From assembly GCF_003710825.1 (NCBI RefSeq), contig NZ_RHHQ01000023.1:149338-213337 (forward strand): DNA of 64,000 nucleotides, given 5' to 3'. Numbering within the stretch: the first letter of the stretch is position 1; each line of letters starts with the position of its first letter. The DNA is from Brevibacillus fluminis (lineage in GTDB: Bacteria > Bacillota > Bacilli > Brevibacillales > Brevibacillaceae). Positions 54,276-63,813 of this stretch are shown piece by piece. The notes beneath the pieces are model-generated. The model had not been told where the DNA came from and searched no databases. It saw nothing but the letters and a program-made list of their open reading frames with translations. Position numbers and translations under genes: made by a program.

Positions 54276-55967
54276 CTAGAATGATTCACTTCCACCGGGG
54301 GTGGCACTGAATATATCCGGATGTAGCAATTGGTATCCCAACAATGCAACTTGAAGAGCCAGACGTTTTTCAGAGGACATGAAGTCCTCGCCAATCAATT
54401 CTCTTATTTTTTCCAGTCGATAGTAGAGGGATTGTCTCACAATAAAAAGATGCTGAGCAGCCAGTTGTTTGGAACCGTTAAAATCTAGATAGAATTTAAG
54501 CGTGTAAAGAAGCTTACTGCCCTTTGATTGATCTTCTTCAATGAGCGGTCCCAGATAACTGTTTATAAAAGACTCAAGGGCTTTTCTCTCGCGAAGGTTG
54601 GTGAGAAGTTGCAAAACCCCGATTTCATCATAATAAATGATTGGTTTCTTATAAAAAGAGTATAAGGATACAGCATTAATTGCTTCTTGATAGCTCAAAT
54701 AAGCCTTTTTCAGATCGATATATGACTGTCCCACCCCCATACGATATTGGAGAGCACCCGTTTTTAGATCCACTTCATTTATCTTTTGAATCGAATCGAA
54801 TACGCGTTGCAATCTTTCTTTTAAAGGGAGAGGGGATATTAAACTAAGCGCAACAACTACGATTCGGTTCTTTTTCATAGTGATTAACGGAAGAAAATCG
54901 TTTTTTTCAAAAGTAAAACGCAATAGTAAAGAAAAGTGAAATTGACTCGTTTCAATTGCCTCTGCAGATGTTTTATGATCTAGGTCGTCTTTATGATCAA
55001 TTTCAATCACACAAACGTGATAGGGAGTTTTCCTATGTTTGAGATAAGAAGAACCTAAGATAGATCGAAACTCATCCTCATTTTTTATTCGATTATGCAC
55101 CAGGTCGTCCACCCATACATTTTCGGCAAGAAGTTTTCGTTCCTCTATATACTGTTTTCTGAGCAAATCCTGTGAAATCGAAATGGAAGCAGAATCTACG
55201 ACCTTATATTCGTATTGATTGGGTTCATGATCGCTTATCAAAACAATGTAGGCCCATGTTTGACCCATAGCTCCCACTGGCTGAAAAAGAAGGGTTTTAT
55301 CCTTAAATTTACATTGATACGTTGGTTGATCTGGTATCAACGCTGTTAGGTCATTCAGACGCTCTCTACAAAAATCAAGCAATTCTTGCTGGTTATTTGC
55401 TTGTAGGCTTGGTACAAAAATGGGATGACCATGAATGGGAAGATATAAGACTTGAACATTTGTAAAGTTGTAAAGTAATTTCAAAACTTTGTTGATGCCT
55501 TGAGAAGTTAGTGTCATTCTATGAAATTCTCTTGATACTCGTTCAAGATCTTGTAGCTTCTCATAGTGTCGGTTAATTAGTAAGGAATTGATGTCATGCG
55601 AAATATCTACAAATCTCACTTTTTCAGTAAATACAATCAGGGGAAAGTGATACCGATTGGCCCACTCAATCATCTCATCAGGAATTGTCTGAATATATTG
55701 CCCAAGTTCGATACACAAACAGACAACGTTAAATTCCATTAATTTTTGTAAATAGGCTACTAACAAAGTCGCCTCTGATTGAAAACCTACTCCGGAGGTT
55801 AGAATCATCTCTCCTCCACGAAACATCGTTTTATCGATGTTGAGATTTTCAAGGACATGAACCCAACGTAAACGGCGATTTATGCCATTTTTACCTCCCA
55901 CCACACGAGCATTTCGGAAGAGCGTCCGTTGCAGGACATCATTTACTGTTATAGAATCTGTGTTCAT
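54276..55967 (-). CDS. PucR-family transcriptional regulator
   Basis: Start chosen at MNTDSITVND, after GGAGGAGGG. The 563-residue protein has an N-terminal PucR domain (VNDVLQRTLFRNARVVGG, MILTSGVGF), a central GGDEF-like/CdaR region, and a C-terminal PucR helix-turn-helix (LDFNGSKQLAAQHLFIVRQSLYYRLEKIREL). PucR/CdaR regulators usually activate catabolic genes for purines, sugars or amino acids. It is directly upstream of, and in the same orientation as, a peptide-binding protein and carboxypeptidase, the likely targets. Confidence 0.9.
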   Translation of the reverse strand: MNTDSITVNDVLQRTLFRNARVVGGKNGINRRLRWVHVLENLNIDKTMFRGGEMILTSGVGFQSEATLLVAYLQKLMEFNVVCLCIELGQYIQTIPDEMIEWANRYHFPLIVFTEKVRFVDISHDINSLLINRHYEKLQDLERVSREFHRMTLTSQGINKVLKLLYNFTNVQVLYLPIHGHPIFVPSLQANNQQELLDFCRERLNDLTALIPDQPTYQCKFKDKTLLFQPVGAMGQTWAYIVLISDHEPNQYEYKVVDSASISISQDLLRKQYIEERKLLAENVWVDDLVHNRIKNEDEFRSILGSSYLKHRKTPYHVCVIEIDHKDDLDHKTSAEAIETSQFHFSLLLRFTFEKNDFLPLITMKKNRIVVVALSLISPLPLKERLQRVFDSIQKINEVDLKTGALQYRMGVGQSYIDLKKAYLSYQEAINAVSLYSFYKKPIIYYDEIGVLQLLTNLRERKALESFINSYLGPLIEEDQSKGSKLLYTLKFYLDFNGSKQLAAQHLFIVRQSLYYRLEKIRELIGEDFMSSEKRLALQVALLGYQLLHPDIFSATPGGSESF

Positions 55968-56119
55968 GAAAAACCCTCCTCCATATATATTTGGATTTGG
56001 ATAGATATTCGTTTGTAAATACTCACTACCATTCACAGATACTGAACAGTATCCTTATATTCCCTAAGTATCTCGGAGAAAGAAGCATTCATTCGAGGCT
56101 ATCCTTGCGTTTACTATCA

Positions 56120-56593
56120 TTAATTACTCTTGTTTTCACTGTTGCTAGAACGAAGGTCCGATAGATATTTCACATAAAATTTCCTGAATACTTCTAATGT
56201 TTCAATCGACTCTTGGAATCTTTGTTTAACGGTTTCATCATCTTTAATTGCTTCCAAGTATTTTGTGAATATTGCTTGTCTAGAAATTGTAGTTGATAAC
56301 ATATCCATCACTTCTTTTTCAATGGAATCAGAAGCCAAAATGTAGTAGTTGATGCGATCACCAATCAGACTCTTCTTTTCTACAACCCCCATTTGCAGTA
56401 ACAAATTCATATTCGTAGAAACACTTCCAAGGCTTATTTGGAGTGTCGACGCTATTTGTTGAGAAGACAACGGATCGGTTGTAACTAAGAGAAGTCCCAT
56501 GATGCGCCCAGCGATTCTGGGCAGATTAAGCCGCTCATAATCTAAACCAATTTCTTCAATAAATGAGAGAACTTCAGGGGTTATATTACTCAA
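56120..56593 (-). CDS. GbsR/MarR-type winged-helix regulator, copy 2
   Basis: I start at a TTG 8 bp after GGAGC, by analogy with the neighbouring copy (157 residues). The protein has a winged helix (LNLPRIAGRIMGLLLVTTDPLSSQQIASTL, SLGSVSTNMNLLLQMGVVEKKS) like GbsR-type MarR relatives, then a helical dimerisation tail. It is about 85% identical to the gene at 56696-57148 over the DNA-binding part and diverges at the C-terminus. This is a clear tandem duplication. Confidence 0.83.
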   Translation of the reverse strand: MSNITPEVLSFIEEIGLDYERLNLPRIAGRIMGLLLVTTDPLSSQQIASTLQISLGSVSTNMNLLLQMGVVEKKSLIGDRINYYILASDSIEKEVMDMLSTTISRQAIFTKYLEAIKDDETVKQRFQESIETLEVFRKFYVKYLSDLRSSNSENKSN

Positions 56594-56695
56594 TGTAATT
56601 GCTCCTTCCACTTACGGGATATCGAATTATAATTTCCTAATTTCAAAAAAACGATGTATCTATTGAAGTCGGAAAACAAACATTGCAATGCTGTA

Positions 56696-57148
56696 TTAAA
56701 TTTTTTCCGAACTCGATAAATTATGTTCATAAAATTTCCTCAAAATGTCTAATGATTCAATCGAATCTTTGAATCTTAGTTTAACGATCTCATCATCCTT
56801 AACTACATCCCAGTATTTTATGAATATTGCTTGTCTGGAGATTGTGGTTGATAACATATCCATCACTTGTTTTTCATTAGAATTAGAAGCCAGGATGTAG
56901 TAATTGATGCGATCACCAATCAGACTTTTCTTTTCTACAACCCCCATTTGAAGTAACAAGTTTATATTCGTAGAAACACTTCCAAGGCTTATTTGGAGTG
57001 TCGACGCTATTTGTTGAGAAGACAACGGATCGGTTGTAACTAAGAGAAGTCCCATGATGCGCCCAGCGATTCTGGGCAGATTAAGACACTCATAATCTAA
57101 ACCAATTTCTTCAATAAATGATAGAACTTCAGCGGTAATATTACTCAA
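56696..57148 (-). CDS. GbsR/MarR-type winged-helix regulator, copy 1
   Basis: 150 residues from a TTG start with AAGGAGC upstream. Same architecture as its tandem copy: the winged helix occupies residues 15-80. The long identical DNA stretch shared with the other gene (from SSQQIASTLQISLGSVST) shows a recent duplication. It is downstream of an MFS permease gene in the same orientation and may regulate it. Confidence 0.83.
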   Translation of the reverse strand: MSNITAEVLSFIEEIGLDYECLNLPRIAGRIMGLLLVTTDPLSSQQIASTLQISLGSVSTNINLLLQMGVVEKKSLIGDRINYYILASNSNEKQVMDMLSTTISRQAIFIKYWDVVKDDEIVKLRFKDSIESLDILRKFYEHNLSSSEKI

Positions 57149-57361
57149 TGTAGTTGCTCCTTCTATTTACGGGATTCTAGAATTATACTTTTCCTAGTTT
57201 AGAAAAATAAAGGAATCCTATAGCTACTGAAAGCGGAAAACAAACATAGTAATGCCCTCACTAACAATTTTCCGAGTTCTACTTGTTCGACACGGTATTC
57301 ACTAAAAGGTGGTAAATATGTGACAGGCAGTGGCAAAAAATCACTCATACAAGTAACGATT

Positions 57362-58630
57362 TCATCGTTGCCCATAGGGAGAATTTTCTATACTCAGCAA
57401 GTATTCCGCGTTCATCTCGTTTGGTTTTTCCCTAACCCACAGCGAAATGATTACCGCTAGCATTGCACCTAAAACCAAAAAACCAAATCCGAATTGAAAA
57501 GAAAACCTATTGATAATCCACCCCATAGCGATCGGTGTAACCATATTGGCTAATTTGCCTCCAAATAAAAGCACACCGCTTCCAATACCTAAAACATTCG
57601 AGGGAATAACTTGCATTGTTAATCCTATCACCGGTTGAGTAGTAAGGGAGAGGAAAAAAAGGGCAATGGACTCGAATAATACAAATTCGCTTACATTGGA
57701 TGCCGTTACCATCAATAAAAGAAAAATAGTTGAAACAAGCAAAGAAGGTATTACTATACTGCGAAATTTCTTTCTATAGTAACGATCAAATAACCATCCG
57801 CCTACAAGGCTGCCGATTGCCCCAATTAAAAGTGGTAGCGACGTAGCTATACCCACCTCAGTAAAGTCGAGGCCTTTCTCTGTTGATAAGAAGGTAGGTA
57901 CCCAGGTGAAAACTCCAATGTTTACGATATTAAGTCCAAACATTATCCCTGTTAATTTCCATATGTGTGTATTTCTCAGGACATCAACAATTCTCATTTC
58001 AGTATCTACACTACTTAATTGTCCCATTTCTTTTGCCGTTTTTATTTTTGGTTGCGATGATGTATCAGCATTCAGCGGTCTAGGCAAGAAATATGAGATG
58101 ACAAGTGCCATGATTAGTCCAAAACCAGCACATAAGTAGGTTGCCTTGTTCCAACCCATCCTAGTTATCATCGAGCCAACAATCAACGGAGCGATCGCTG
58201 CACCGAACAATTCAGCTGAAGAGACAAATGCATTTGTTGTCGTACGAACGTCTACTGAAGTTCGTTCCGCAACAGCTTTCATGGTAGCCGGTGTTAACGG
58301 GGCCTCTATAACCCCAAGCAAACACCGTATGATGAGCAGAATGGCTAACCCGGTTACCATTCCGGTCAATGCAGTTAAAATAACCCACAACACTAAGCCA
58401 ATTGCAATGATACGCTTTGAACCAAACTTATCAGCTATAATGCCCCCAGGGATAGTGAAGATAGCATTACCAAGGAAGTATGCGCTTACAATCGTTCCCT
58501 GCTCCACAGCGTTCAGTTGGAGTTGCTCTGCGATTAGTGGAAGAGCCAATAAAATTCCAAATGAACCAATGACCCCTACGAACACCGAAAAAAATAAGAT
58601 AATGGCACTGAGCGGAGTAGATATTTTCAT
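57362..58630 (-). CDS. MFS transporter, anion:cation symporter (ACS) type
   Basis: Start taken at MKISTPLSAII, after GAGG at 8 bp spacing (422 residues). Twelve hydrophobic segments, the loop motif GGIIADKFGSKR between helices 2 and 3, and GSLVGGWLFDRYYRKKFR between helices 7 and 8 place it in the MFS; the ACS branch exports or imports organic anions, sugar acids or peptides. The two GbsR-like genes follow. Substrate not deducible. Confidence 0.88.
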   Translation of the reverse strand: MKISTPLSAIILFFSVFVGVIGSFGILLALPLIAEQLQLNAVEQGTIVSAYFLGNAIFTIPGGIIADKFGSKRIIAIGLVLWVILTALTGMVTGLAILLIIRCLLGVIEAPLTPATMKAVAERTSVDVRTTTNAFVSSAELFGAAIAPLIVGSMITRMGWNKATYLCAGFGLIMALVISYFLPRPLNADTSSQPKIKTAKEMGQLSSVDTEMRIVDVLRNTHIWKLTGIMFGLNIVNIGVFTWVPTFLSTEKGLDFTEVGIATSLPLLIGAIGSLVGGWLFDRYYRKKFRSIVIPSLLVSTIFLLLMVTASNVSEFVLFESIALFFLSLTTQPVIGLTMQVIPSNVLGIGSGVLLFGGKLANMVTPIAMGWIINRFSFQFGFGFLVLGAMLAVIISLWVREKPNEMNAEYLLSIENSPYGQR

Positions 58631-59667
58631 GGTGTATTCCTCACTTTCCAGCTGTTTGTACAACCACTTTTTTATATCGACTCTTTCGGCTAAAGCGTAA
58701 GGATGAAACCAAAAGAGGTTTTCCACAATGCGCGTAGAGACATTATTTGGTCTAGCTCTTCTTCCAAAAACAATAGATATTGGGGTGAAACCGCAATTCT
58801 TTTCCGAACCCTTTCAAGATTGATTCGTCCATAAACAGCTTAAACTGTACCTCAATCACCTGAGTTTACTTAAGATAAAAAGCGTCGGTTAAATGTAAGC
58901 TTGACCATACTACCCCATTCTGAACACATGAATTGACTAATGATTATGGATAACTAGATCCTTGAATTACTTACTAGCTCACTCTCCTCACAACTGCATC
59001 AACACTTCCATATGTTTGGGCTTTTTATTTCTGTGTTACTAATAGTAATACGTTTATACATTTTAGTAAATACTAAAATTAAAGAAAATACAAAAAACAA
59101 TAAAATACCAACCTGCTGACGATTCAATATTTGCTTTTTCAAAGAATCAACACGTATCATTGGTATAACAATAAAAAGCGGATCCTCAAGGTGTGGGTAT
59201 CGGTCTTTCTAAAGGAAACGGCCCGAGGCCTTTTACGTAACGTCTCCCAATATAATACTCCGTGCTTCCTGACATCAATAGCCAACACTACACCATGCTC
59301 AATCAAAAAAACGGCACGCGGCAACCCGTAGTTAAATGCTCTTTCCAGTGTAATTTCAAAACTTTATGATATTTCATAGGACCTCCCATATCAAAATGCA
59401 CAGACCGTTTTCCGGGCCGCATATAGAGGTTCGATCGCGCCTGGCACCGAGCTGTCAGACCTAGAAGTGGTAGACTCTGCCGCCATCGTTACCGATGCGC
59501 TTCGTTTGGATATTACTAGGAATTGTGTTGAGAAATTTCCGTAAGGACTGTTTCAAAAAATAAAGAGAGAAGCCGAGATTGTTCAGCTGATTTGCAGCCT
59601 CTCGAACATGATGAAAAAGCTTTTCGCTCAATTTCACATCTATTCTTCGGTTTCTTTTCCAATCATT
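58631..59667. other. AT-rich interval with gene debris
   Basis: No intact gene in 1 kb. Around 59415-59540 the plus strand reads YRGSIAPGTELSDLEV then VDSAAIVTDALRLDITRN before a stop, which looks like the debris of a real protein I cannot name. The 31-bp repeat copy at 59332-59362 is also here. No promoter or terminator is convincing. Confidence 0.4.
59332..59362. repeat. 31-bp repeat, copy 2 (copy 1 at 30896-30926)
   Basis: 29 of 31 identical bases (TTAAATGCTC, two differing bases, then TCCAGTGTAATTTCAAAAC). No gene is adjacent at this site. Confidence 0.75.
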
Positions 59668-60155
59668 TTAATGAGCATTCACGCCTTTCATATCCAATGT
59701 CTTTGCGGCGTTGCCTAATGTGGAACAAGCCATAATGGAAACAGCATTTGCGATCAGTAAAAACCAAAAAGCAACCTCAAAGGAGCCGTTAAACGCAGTG
59801 ATCAACAATCCCATAACCATGGGAGCAATAAAGCCAGCCAGTTGACAGCCGAAATTAATCATCCTGGCGACGGACCCCATCACTTCAGTTGGCAGTGTGT
59901 TTTCAGCGACAATGACCAAATCGCTGCTTGTCCAGCGAATAAAAGAAACATGGTTAGTACCTGATAGATCATCGCCATGCGCAATGAATCTGTGTTGAAC
60001 ATGAGAAAGAGAAAGACAGCCCCTAACAATTGGGCCACAATTGCTTGATATCGCTCCCGGTTTAAAAAAATCTGTCACTCATCCAACCACTAATATTCAT
60101 TGAAATTCCGGCAGCAACCATCGGCAGTGAGGAAAAAATCCCCACGTTTATCAGA
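59668..60155 (-). pseudogene. MFS transporter, C-terminal half, frameshifted
   Basis: The minus strand reads VGIFSSLPMVAAGISMNISGWMSDRF, shifts frame at a T-run into LNRERYQAIVAQLLGAVFLFLMF, then shifts again near 59910 into LPTEVMGSVARMINFGCQLAGFIAPMVMGLL and ends normally (GNAAKTLDMKGVNAH). The order matches the last six helices of an ACS-type MFS permease. The N-terminal half is missing because another fragment in opposite orientation begins at about 60155. Confidence 0.8.
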
Positions 60156-60366
60156 TCCAGGGAAAGTTGCTTTGGCTTCTGGTTTAATGAATGGTTTCAG
60201 TGTTGGCGCAGGGGGGATTGGTGCATTTTTCCTTGGCAAGTTAGCAGACGTATATAGTGTGGATGCCATTATGAAATGTTTCGTGTTTTTTCCCATTCAT
60301 TCTGCTATAATTACTTGCTTTATCAAAGATGACCATAAAATATTAACAAAACAAGAGCAAGCATAG
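60150..60366 (+). pseudogene. MFS transporter, C-terminal fragment (fosmidomycin-resistance-like)
   Basis: The plus-strand frame DPGKVALASGLMNGF then SVGAGGIGAFFLGKLADVYSVDA matches the last two or three helices of Fsr-type MFS proteins (ASGLMxGFxxGxGGIG). It ends with a normal stop at 60366. It is fused head to head with the other MFS relic. No start codon, ribosome site or N-terminal domain. Confidence 0.72.
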
Positions 60367-60378
60367 TTATCACTATCT

Positions 60379-60865
60379 ACTTCCAAAAAGTCATTAACGT
60401 TTTGATAGATCAATCTTTTCGGAAAACATGGGAACGTACAAACTAGTTCTTTTAGGTAAGGGATATCTCTTATAAACATAACACTTGTCTTCCAGTAATT
60501 TACCGGTAACAGGTATTTTTAGTTTTTTATATGTGATGGTTTGTCAAGTCAAGTGCGACAAATGTCCTGAGCAGCGACACAGGTAATATGGCGTGCTTTA
60601 TTTACGATGACGTATTTTGCTCTAGTTTGGTGTACTTGTTTGTGTGACACTACACATAACGGTCGGTAACCTCTACAAATTTATATCCTTGAACACCGGT
60701 TTGCAAATATAAAAACCTACGATCCTTATCAAGATTCGATCGTAGGTTTTGTTGATATCAAATGATAGTTTCTACAACATTCTAAAAGTTTATAGGCTTA
60801 ACCAGCCCTCGGTCAATAGGAACTTACATCTGCTTTAATAATCAGTTTCGACAATTATGTATCTT
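60379..60865. other. Non-coding interval, possible insertion-sequence end
   Basis: No gene in about 490 bp. TGTCAAGTCAAGTGCGACAAATG and GAGCAGCGACAC around 60542-60582 resemble terminal repeats of IS21-like elements; this is a weak impression. A clear bidirectional hairpin lies at 60713-60749. Confidence 0.3.
60713..60749. terminator. Bidirectional terminator-like hairpin
   Basis: AAACCTACGATC and GATCGTAGGTTT form a perfect 12-bp stem flanked by A-rich and T-rich sequence. It has no obvious gene to serve at present. Confidence 0.6.
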
Positions 60866-61090
60866 TTAATACCTACATAGATATTTATTCCGAAAACCTT
60901 CCTTTTCGGAATAGTTGTGATTCACGTAATGAAATAAATAAAGGGCCATTGAATACTTTCGGGTTTTTTTTGACGTATACGCAATCCACATGGTCAGTCG
61001 GTCACCTTCTTTGTCATCGCTGGTTAACGCTAGTGCTTCCCCAAATCGAATACCAGTTAGAGCCATAAGAGTAAATAGGGCGTAATTTCA
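60866..61090 (-). pseudogene. Tyrosine recombinase (integrase) relic
   Basis: On the minus strand ALFTLMALTGIRFGEALALTSDD is the start of a phage-type integrase catalytic domain (LTGLRxGEALALxWxDID, with the first catalytic Arg). It continues for only a few more residues before passing into the dispersed repeat (60901-60950) and a stop. The rest of the enzyme is missing on both sides. Confidence 0.75.
60901..60950. repeat. Dispersed ~50-bp repeat, copy 2
   Basis: Matches 4004-4051 at about 42 of 50 positions. Here it overlaps the 3' part of the integrase relic. Confidence 0.55.
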
Positions 61091-61119
61091 GGGGCTACCC
61101 AGTGTTTATGAGAATGGTT

Positions 61120-62490
61120 TCAATCCCTTTTTATGAACGTGAAGAATGTATAAGACTTTGAAATCCTAGGGTTTTGTCTATGATTTACAGATGTTTTAGT
61201 GTGCTCCGTTTTCACCCATGTATGTTGTTGTTTCCACTTAATGAGTCCCACGATTTGGGCATACATAAACGTGTAAGCATAGTAAAAAATCGAGAAGCTC
61301 ATTCGAAGGAATAAGTATTTTCGAGTTGTATCTACCCTCACCGCGTAGTACATACATACCAGAAATTGATAAGTGAATAGCATCATAGAAAGAATAGTAG
61401 ATCCAAAAATCGCTGTTGCCAATTGTTTTCCAAGATCCGGTATTTCTTGATAGCTTTTCGTAACAAGGATGTACATAGTAGCAAAGAAAATGCCAGTTAA
61501 AGTAATGGTCATTTGCAACGCGCGCGTCATACCAAATAAATAGAATAACTGGTCAATAATATTGATGTTGCCTTTTTCAGTAATCAGTTTTTTCATCATT
61601 GGCTTAAAGTTAGTGAAAGCAACATACCAGTGACCTTGTGACCATCGTGTACGCTGTTTTATACTTACTTTAAAATTATCTGGCTTTTCGTCATATACAC
61701 GGACAAAGTGATTCCATAATACACGTCCATTATCTTTGACAATTTCTATTTCCAACTCTAAATCTTCTGTTAGAGAATGAAAACGGAAGCCACCATGTTT
61801 CATTAGATAGCTCAATTTAACGATAAATCCAGTTCCGCCTATAGCGTTTGGCAGTCCCACACGATATTTTGCAAATTGGAAGAAACGATTTGTCAGATAG
61901 TAGCTCATCGCGTATCCAAGGGATAAGTTTGTTGTAAAATTCTTAGAATCTAAATATATCTGAATGGCTTCCGGTTCATTTTTTGCAATGTATTGAGAGT
62001 TCAACTCCTGTAAAACGTTCGAATCAACGTGGTTATCCGCATCCAAGACCATTAAGCAGTCATACCTTTTTGTTAATTCATCAAAACCTATATAGCGCAG
62101 TGCATACTGCAGGCCAGCAGGCTTACCAACCCCTTCACGCGGGAATAATTGTTCGCTTGTGTTAATGCATTTAATTCCCTTCTCTACACAAATGTCTCCT
62201 GTTCTATCGACACTATTATCGTTTACTACATAAATATCATACAAATCCTGACGGTATCGTATTTGTTTCAAATTATCGATTGTTGAACTAAGTACCATCT
62301 CTTCATTATGCGCCGCTACCAAGATTAAAAATCTCGTCTTGTCTTCAACTAGTTCATAATCTCGCTTAGCTTTTCCAAACCCAAAGAAGGATAATATCAC
62401 ATAGTAAATGCTGTTGATGTTAACAAATAATGTCAATAATAAGAATAAACTCAGTAAAATCGTTACTACTTTGCTGCCTGTTAATTCCAT
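61120..62490 (-). CDS. Membrane glycosyltransferase, family 2
   Basis: The 456-residue protein has an N-terminal membrane helix (8-30), a GT-A domain with ILVAAHNEE, VVNDNSVDRT, the DxD-like VLDADNH, SLTEDLELE and the processive-enzyme motif QRTRW (QRTRWSQGHWY), then three or four C-terminal membrane helices. This layout is that of cellulose/hyaluronan synthase-type processive transferases. Acceptor and sugar are unknown. AGGAGG lies 6 bp before the ATG. It stands alone, next to an integrase relic. Confidence 0.9.
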   Translation of the reverse strand: MELTGSKVVTILLSLFLLLTLFVNINSIYYVILSFFGFGKAKRDYELVEDKTRFLILVAAHNEEMVLSSTIDNLKQIRYRQDLYDIYVVNDNSVDRTGDICVEKGIKCINTSEQLFPREGVGKPAGLQYALRYIGFDELTKRYDCLMVLDADNHVDSNVLQELNSQYIAKNEPEAIQIYLDSKNFTTNLSLGYAMSYYLTNRFFQFAKYRVGLPNAIGGTGFIVKLSYLMKHGGFRFHSLTEDLELEIEIVKDNGRVLWNHFVRVYDEKPDNFKVSIKQRTRWSQGHWYVAFTNFKPMMKKLITEKGNINIIDQLFYLFGMTRALQMTITLTGIFFATMYILVTKSYQEIPDLGKQLATAIFGSTILSMMLFTYQFLVCMYYAVRVDTTRKYLFLRMSFSIFYYAYTFMYAQIVGLIKWKQQHTWVKTEHTKTSVNHRQNPRISKSYTFFTFIKRD

Positions 62491-62520
62491 TTATTTCCTC
62501 CTGTTTGTTGATACTCATGT

Positions 62521-62548
62521 AAAATATTGCACATTCATTCGGGTTCAA
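62521..62548 (-). promoter_or_regulatory. Candidate promoter of the glycosyltransferase gene
   Basis: Minus-strand TTGAAC (62548-62543), 16-bp spacer, TATTTT (62526-62521), about 30 bp before the start codon. Confidence 0.35.
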
Positions 62549-62639
62549 ATTAGTTAACATATAATTCTCTGAACGCCCGCGTTTAAAAGAAATTGTGAAG
62601 GGTACGAACGAATGAATTCCTCCATTAAGGTTTGCAATC

Positions 62640-63136
62640 ATCAACGAGCTCTACGACTGCAGAATGTGGCAAAACAAAATCCCATTCAACAAACCATGTA
62701 TTCAAGTCACTTGATTTATCTAAAAATCCTTACCACCCATTCTTCAGTACGATGAGCATCTTGCAGAGTTGGAACAGGACATAGACGCCCAGAACTGAAG
62801 AGTATGATTTAATCCTATCGATTTTCGCTATTGACCATAAAATTGCAACAACAATTTTATCGAAAAAAAGTGGCCGCTCCCGGTCATGACCAAGAAAAAG
62901 GCAGCTTGTCACGAAATCCTGGTTTCTTTTTGCTTCACCGAATTCGTGATGAACTTCCAAATAGCTCCATCAAATCACACGCAATGGCAGTAGGCGTAAT
63001 ACCCGGCTTGTTGAAGGCTTACCGCCATTTTAATTAGCTCTTCTTTGGCGGCAGTGATTAAGGAGGCCCATTTTCCATTTTCACATTAAAACTTACATAA
63101 CATTTATTATGTTCTCTTTTTTAAATCCCATATTAA
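62640..63136. other. Interval without a recognisable gene
   Basis: About 500 bp. Both strands have short open frames between 62730 and 63037, but none has a ribosome site or a sequence I recognise. One minus-strand frame includes KPGITPTAIACDLMELFGSSSRIR, which looks protein-like and may be debris. Confidence 0.3.
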
Positions 63137-63170
63137 AAGCCAACACGATTAATAACTGTCGTATTGGCTT
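63137..63170. terminator. Terminator-like hairpin
   Basis: AAGCCAACACGA and TCGTATTGGCTT pair with one mismatch, followed by TTTTAAT on the minus strand. It may end the transcript of the membrane protein gene at 63493. Confidence 0.5.
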
Positions 63171-63492
63171 ATTTGTAAATTATGATGCTTCTACACTACA
63201 AGCTTCATTGGATTGGTTGTTTAAAACACACTCATCATTGAGCTTCAGTTGTCTCTATTAAGGTACATCTATCTACTTTGATGTATACTCATAGTCTCTT
63301 ATCTATAATGACCATTCATCCCAAATGATAAGTTCCCATTTGATGAATCGCTGCTGAATTTCGTTATCATGCATAAACTGATTCGCAACTGGGCTAATAC
63401 GTAAAGAAGCAGTTAGCAGTTTAATGTAAAACGTTAAATAATGTGTAAGTACAATATCAATTAGTACGATAAACTCCTTATTATCTAATTGC
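63171..63492. other. Non-coding interval
   Basis: About 320 bp of AT-rich sequence downstream of the membrane protein gene. I see no gene, promoter or repeat in it. Confidence 0.4.
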
Positions 63493-63813
63493 CTACACAG
63501 TATTTCGATAACGACCGTACAAAAATGCTACCAGTATCAAAACATGATAGTACAAAACAGCTGCACTTGCCCCCAAAACAAAAATGAACAGATTTTCGCT
63601 AATCGCTACAGCAAACATCCTGCCTTTGTTGATGAATAATATAAAAGGAAACGTGACCAGAACTCCAGCGACCAAGTAGGCGCAGACATTACATACATAC
63701 ACCCCTACTCTGCTTGTCAGGGCGAGTGTTTTCTGGAGCGCCTCAATCAGAATGGCGCTCGGTATTCCACCCAGTAGGTAAACAGGACCAGTATATATTA
63801 GAAAGCCCATCAT
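63493..63813 (-). CDS. Small integral membrane protein, unrecognised; true start uncertain
   Basis: From an ATG the protein has 106 residues with three clear hydrophobic helices and basic loops (GRYRNTV at the end). I do not recognise the family. The same frame continues upstream for about 45 codons (SLHRIFYRLVSSLVFCLSLAIISYVP), adding a fourth helix and reaching a good AGGAGG at 63950-63945, but without any ATG, GTG or TTG in frame. Either a rare start codon is used, or a frameshift separates the ribosome site from the gene. Confidence 0.55.
   Translation of the reverse strand: MMGFLIYTGPVYLLGGIPSAILIEALQKTLALTSRVGVYVCNVCAYLVAGVLVTFPFILFINKGRMFAVAISENLFIFVLGASAAVLYYHVLILVAFLYGRYRNTV

Noticed and set aside
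59281..59380. 25-codon ORF and a longer open frame on the minus strand around the 31-bp repeat
   Set aside because: Frames conflict with each other, carry early stops and show no family resemblance; treated as debris.
60542..60660. Insertion-sequence terminal repeat
   Set aside because: Only a visual resemblance to IS21-type ends; no transposase, inverted partner or target duplication found.
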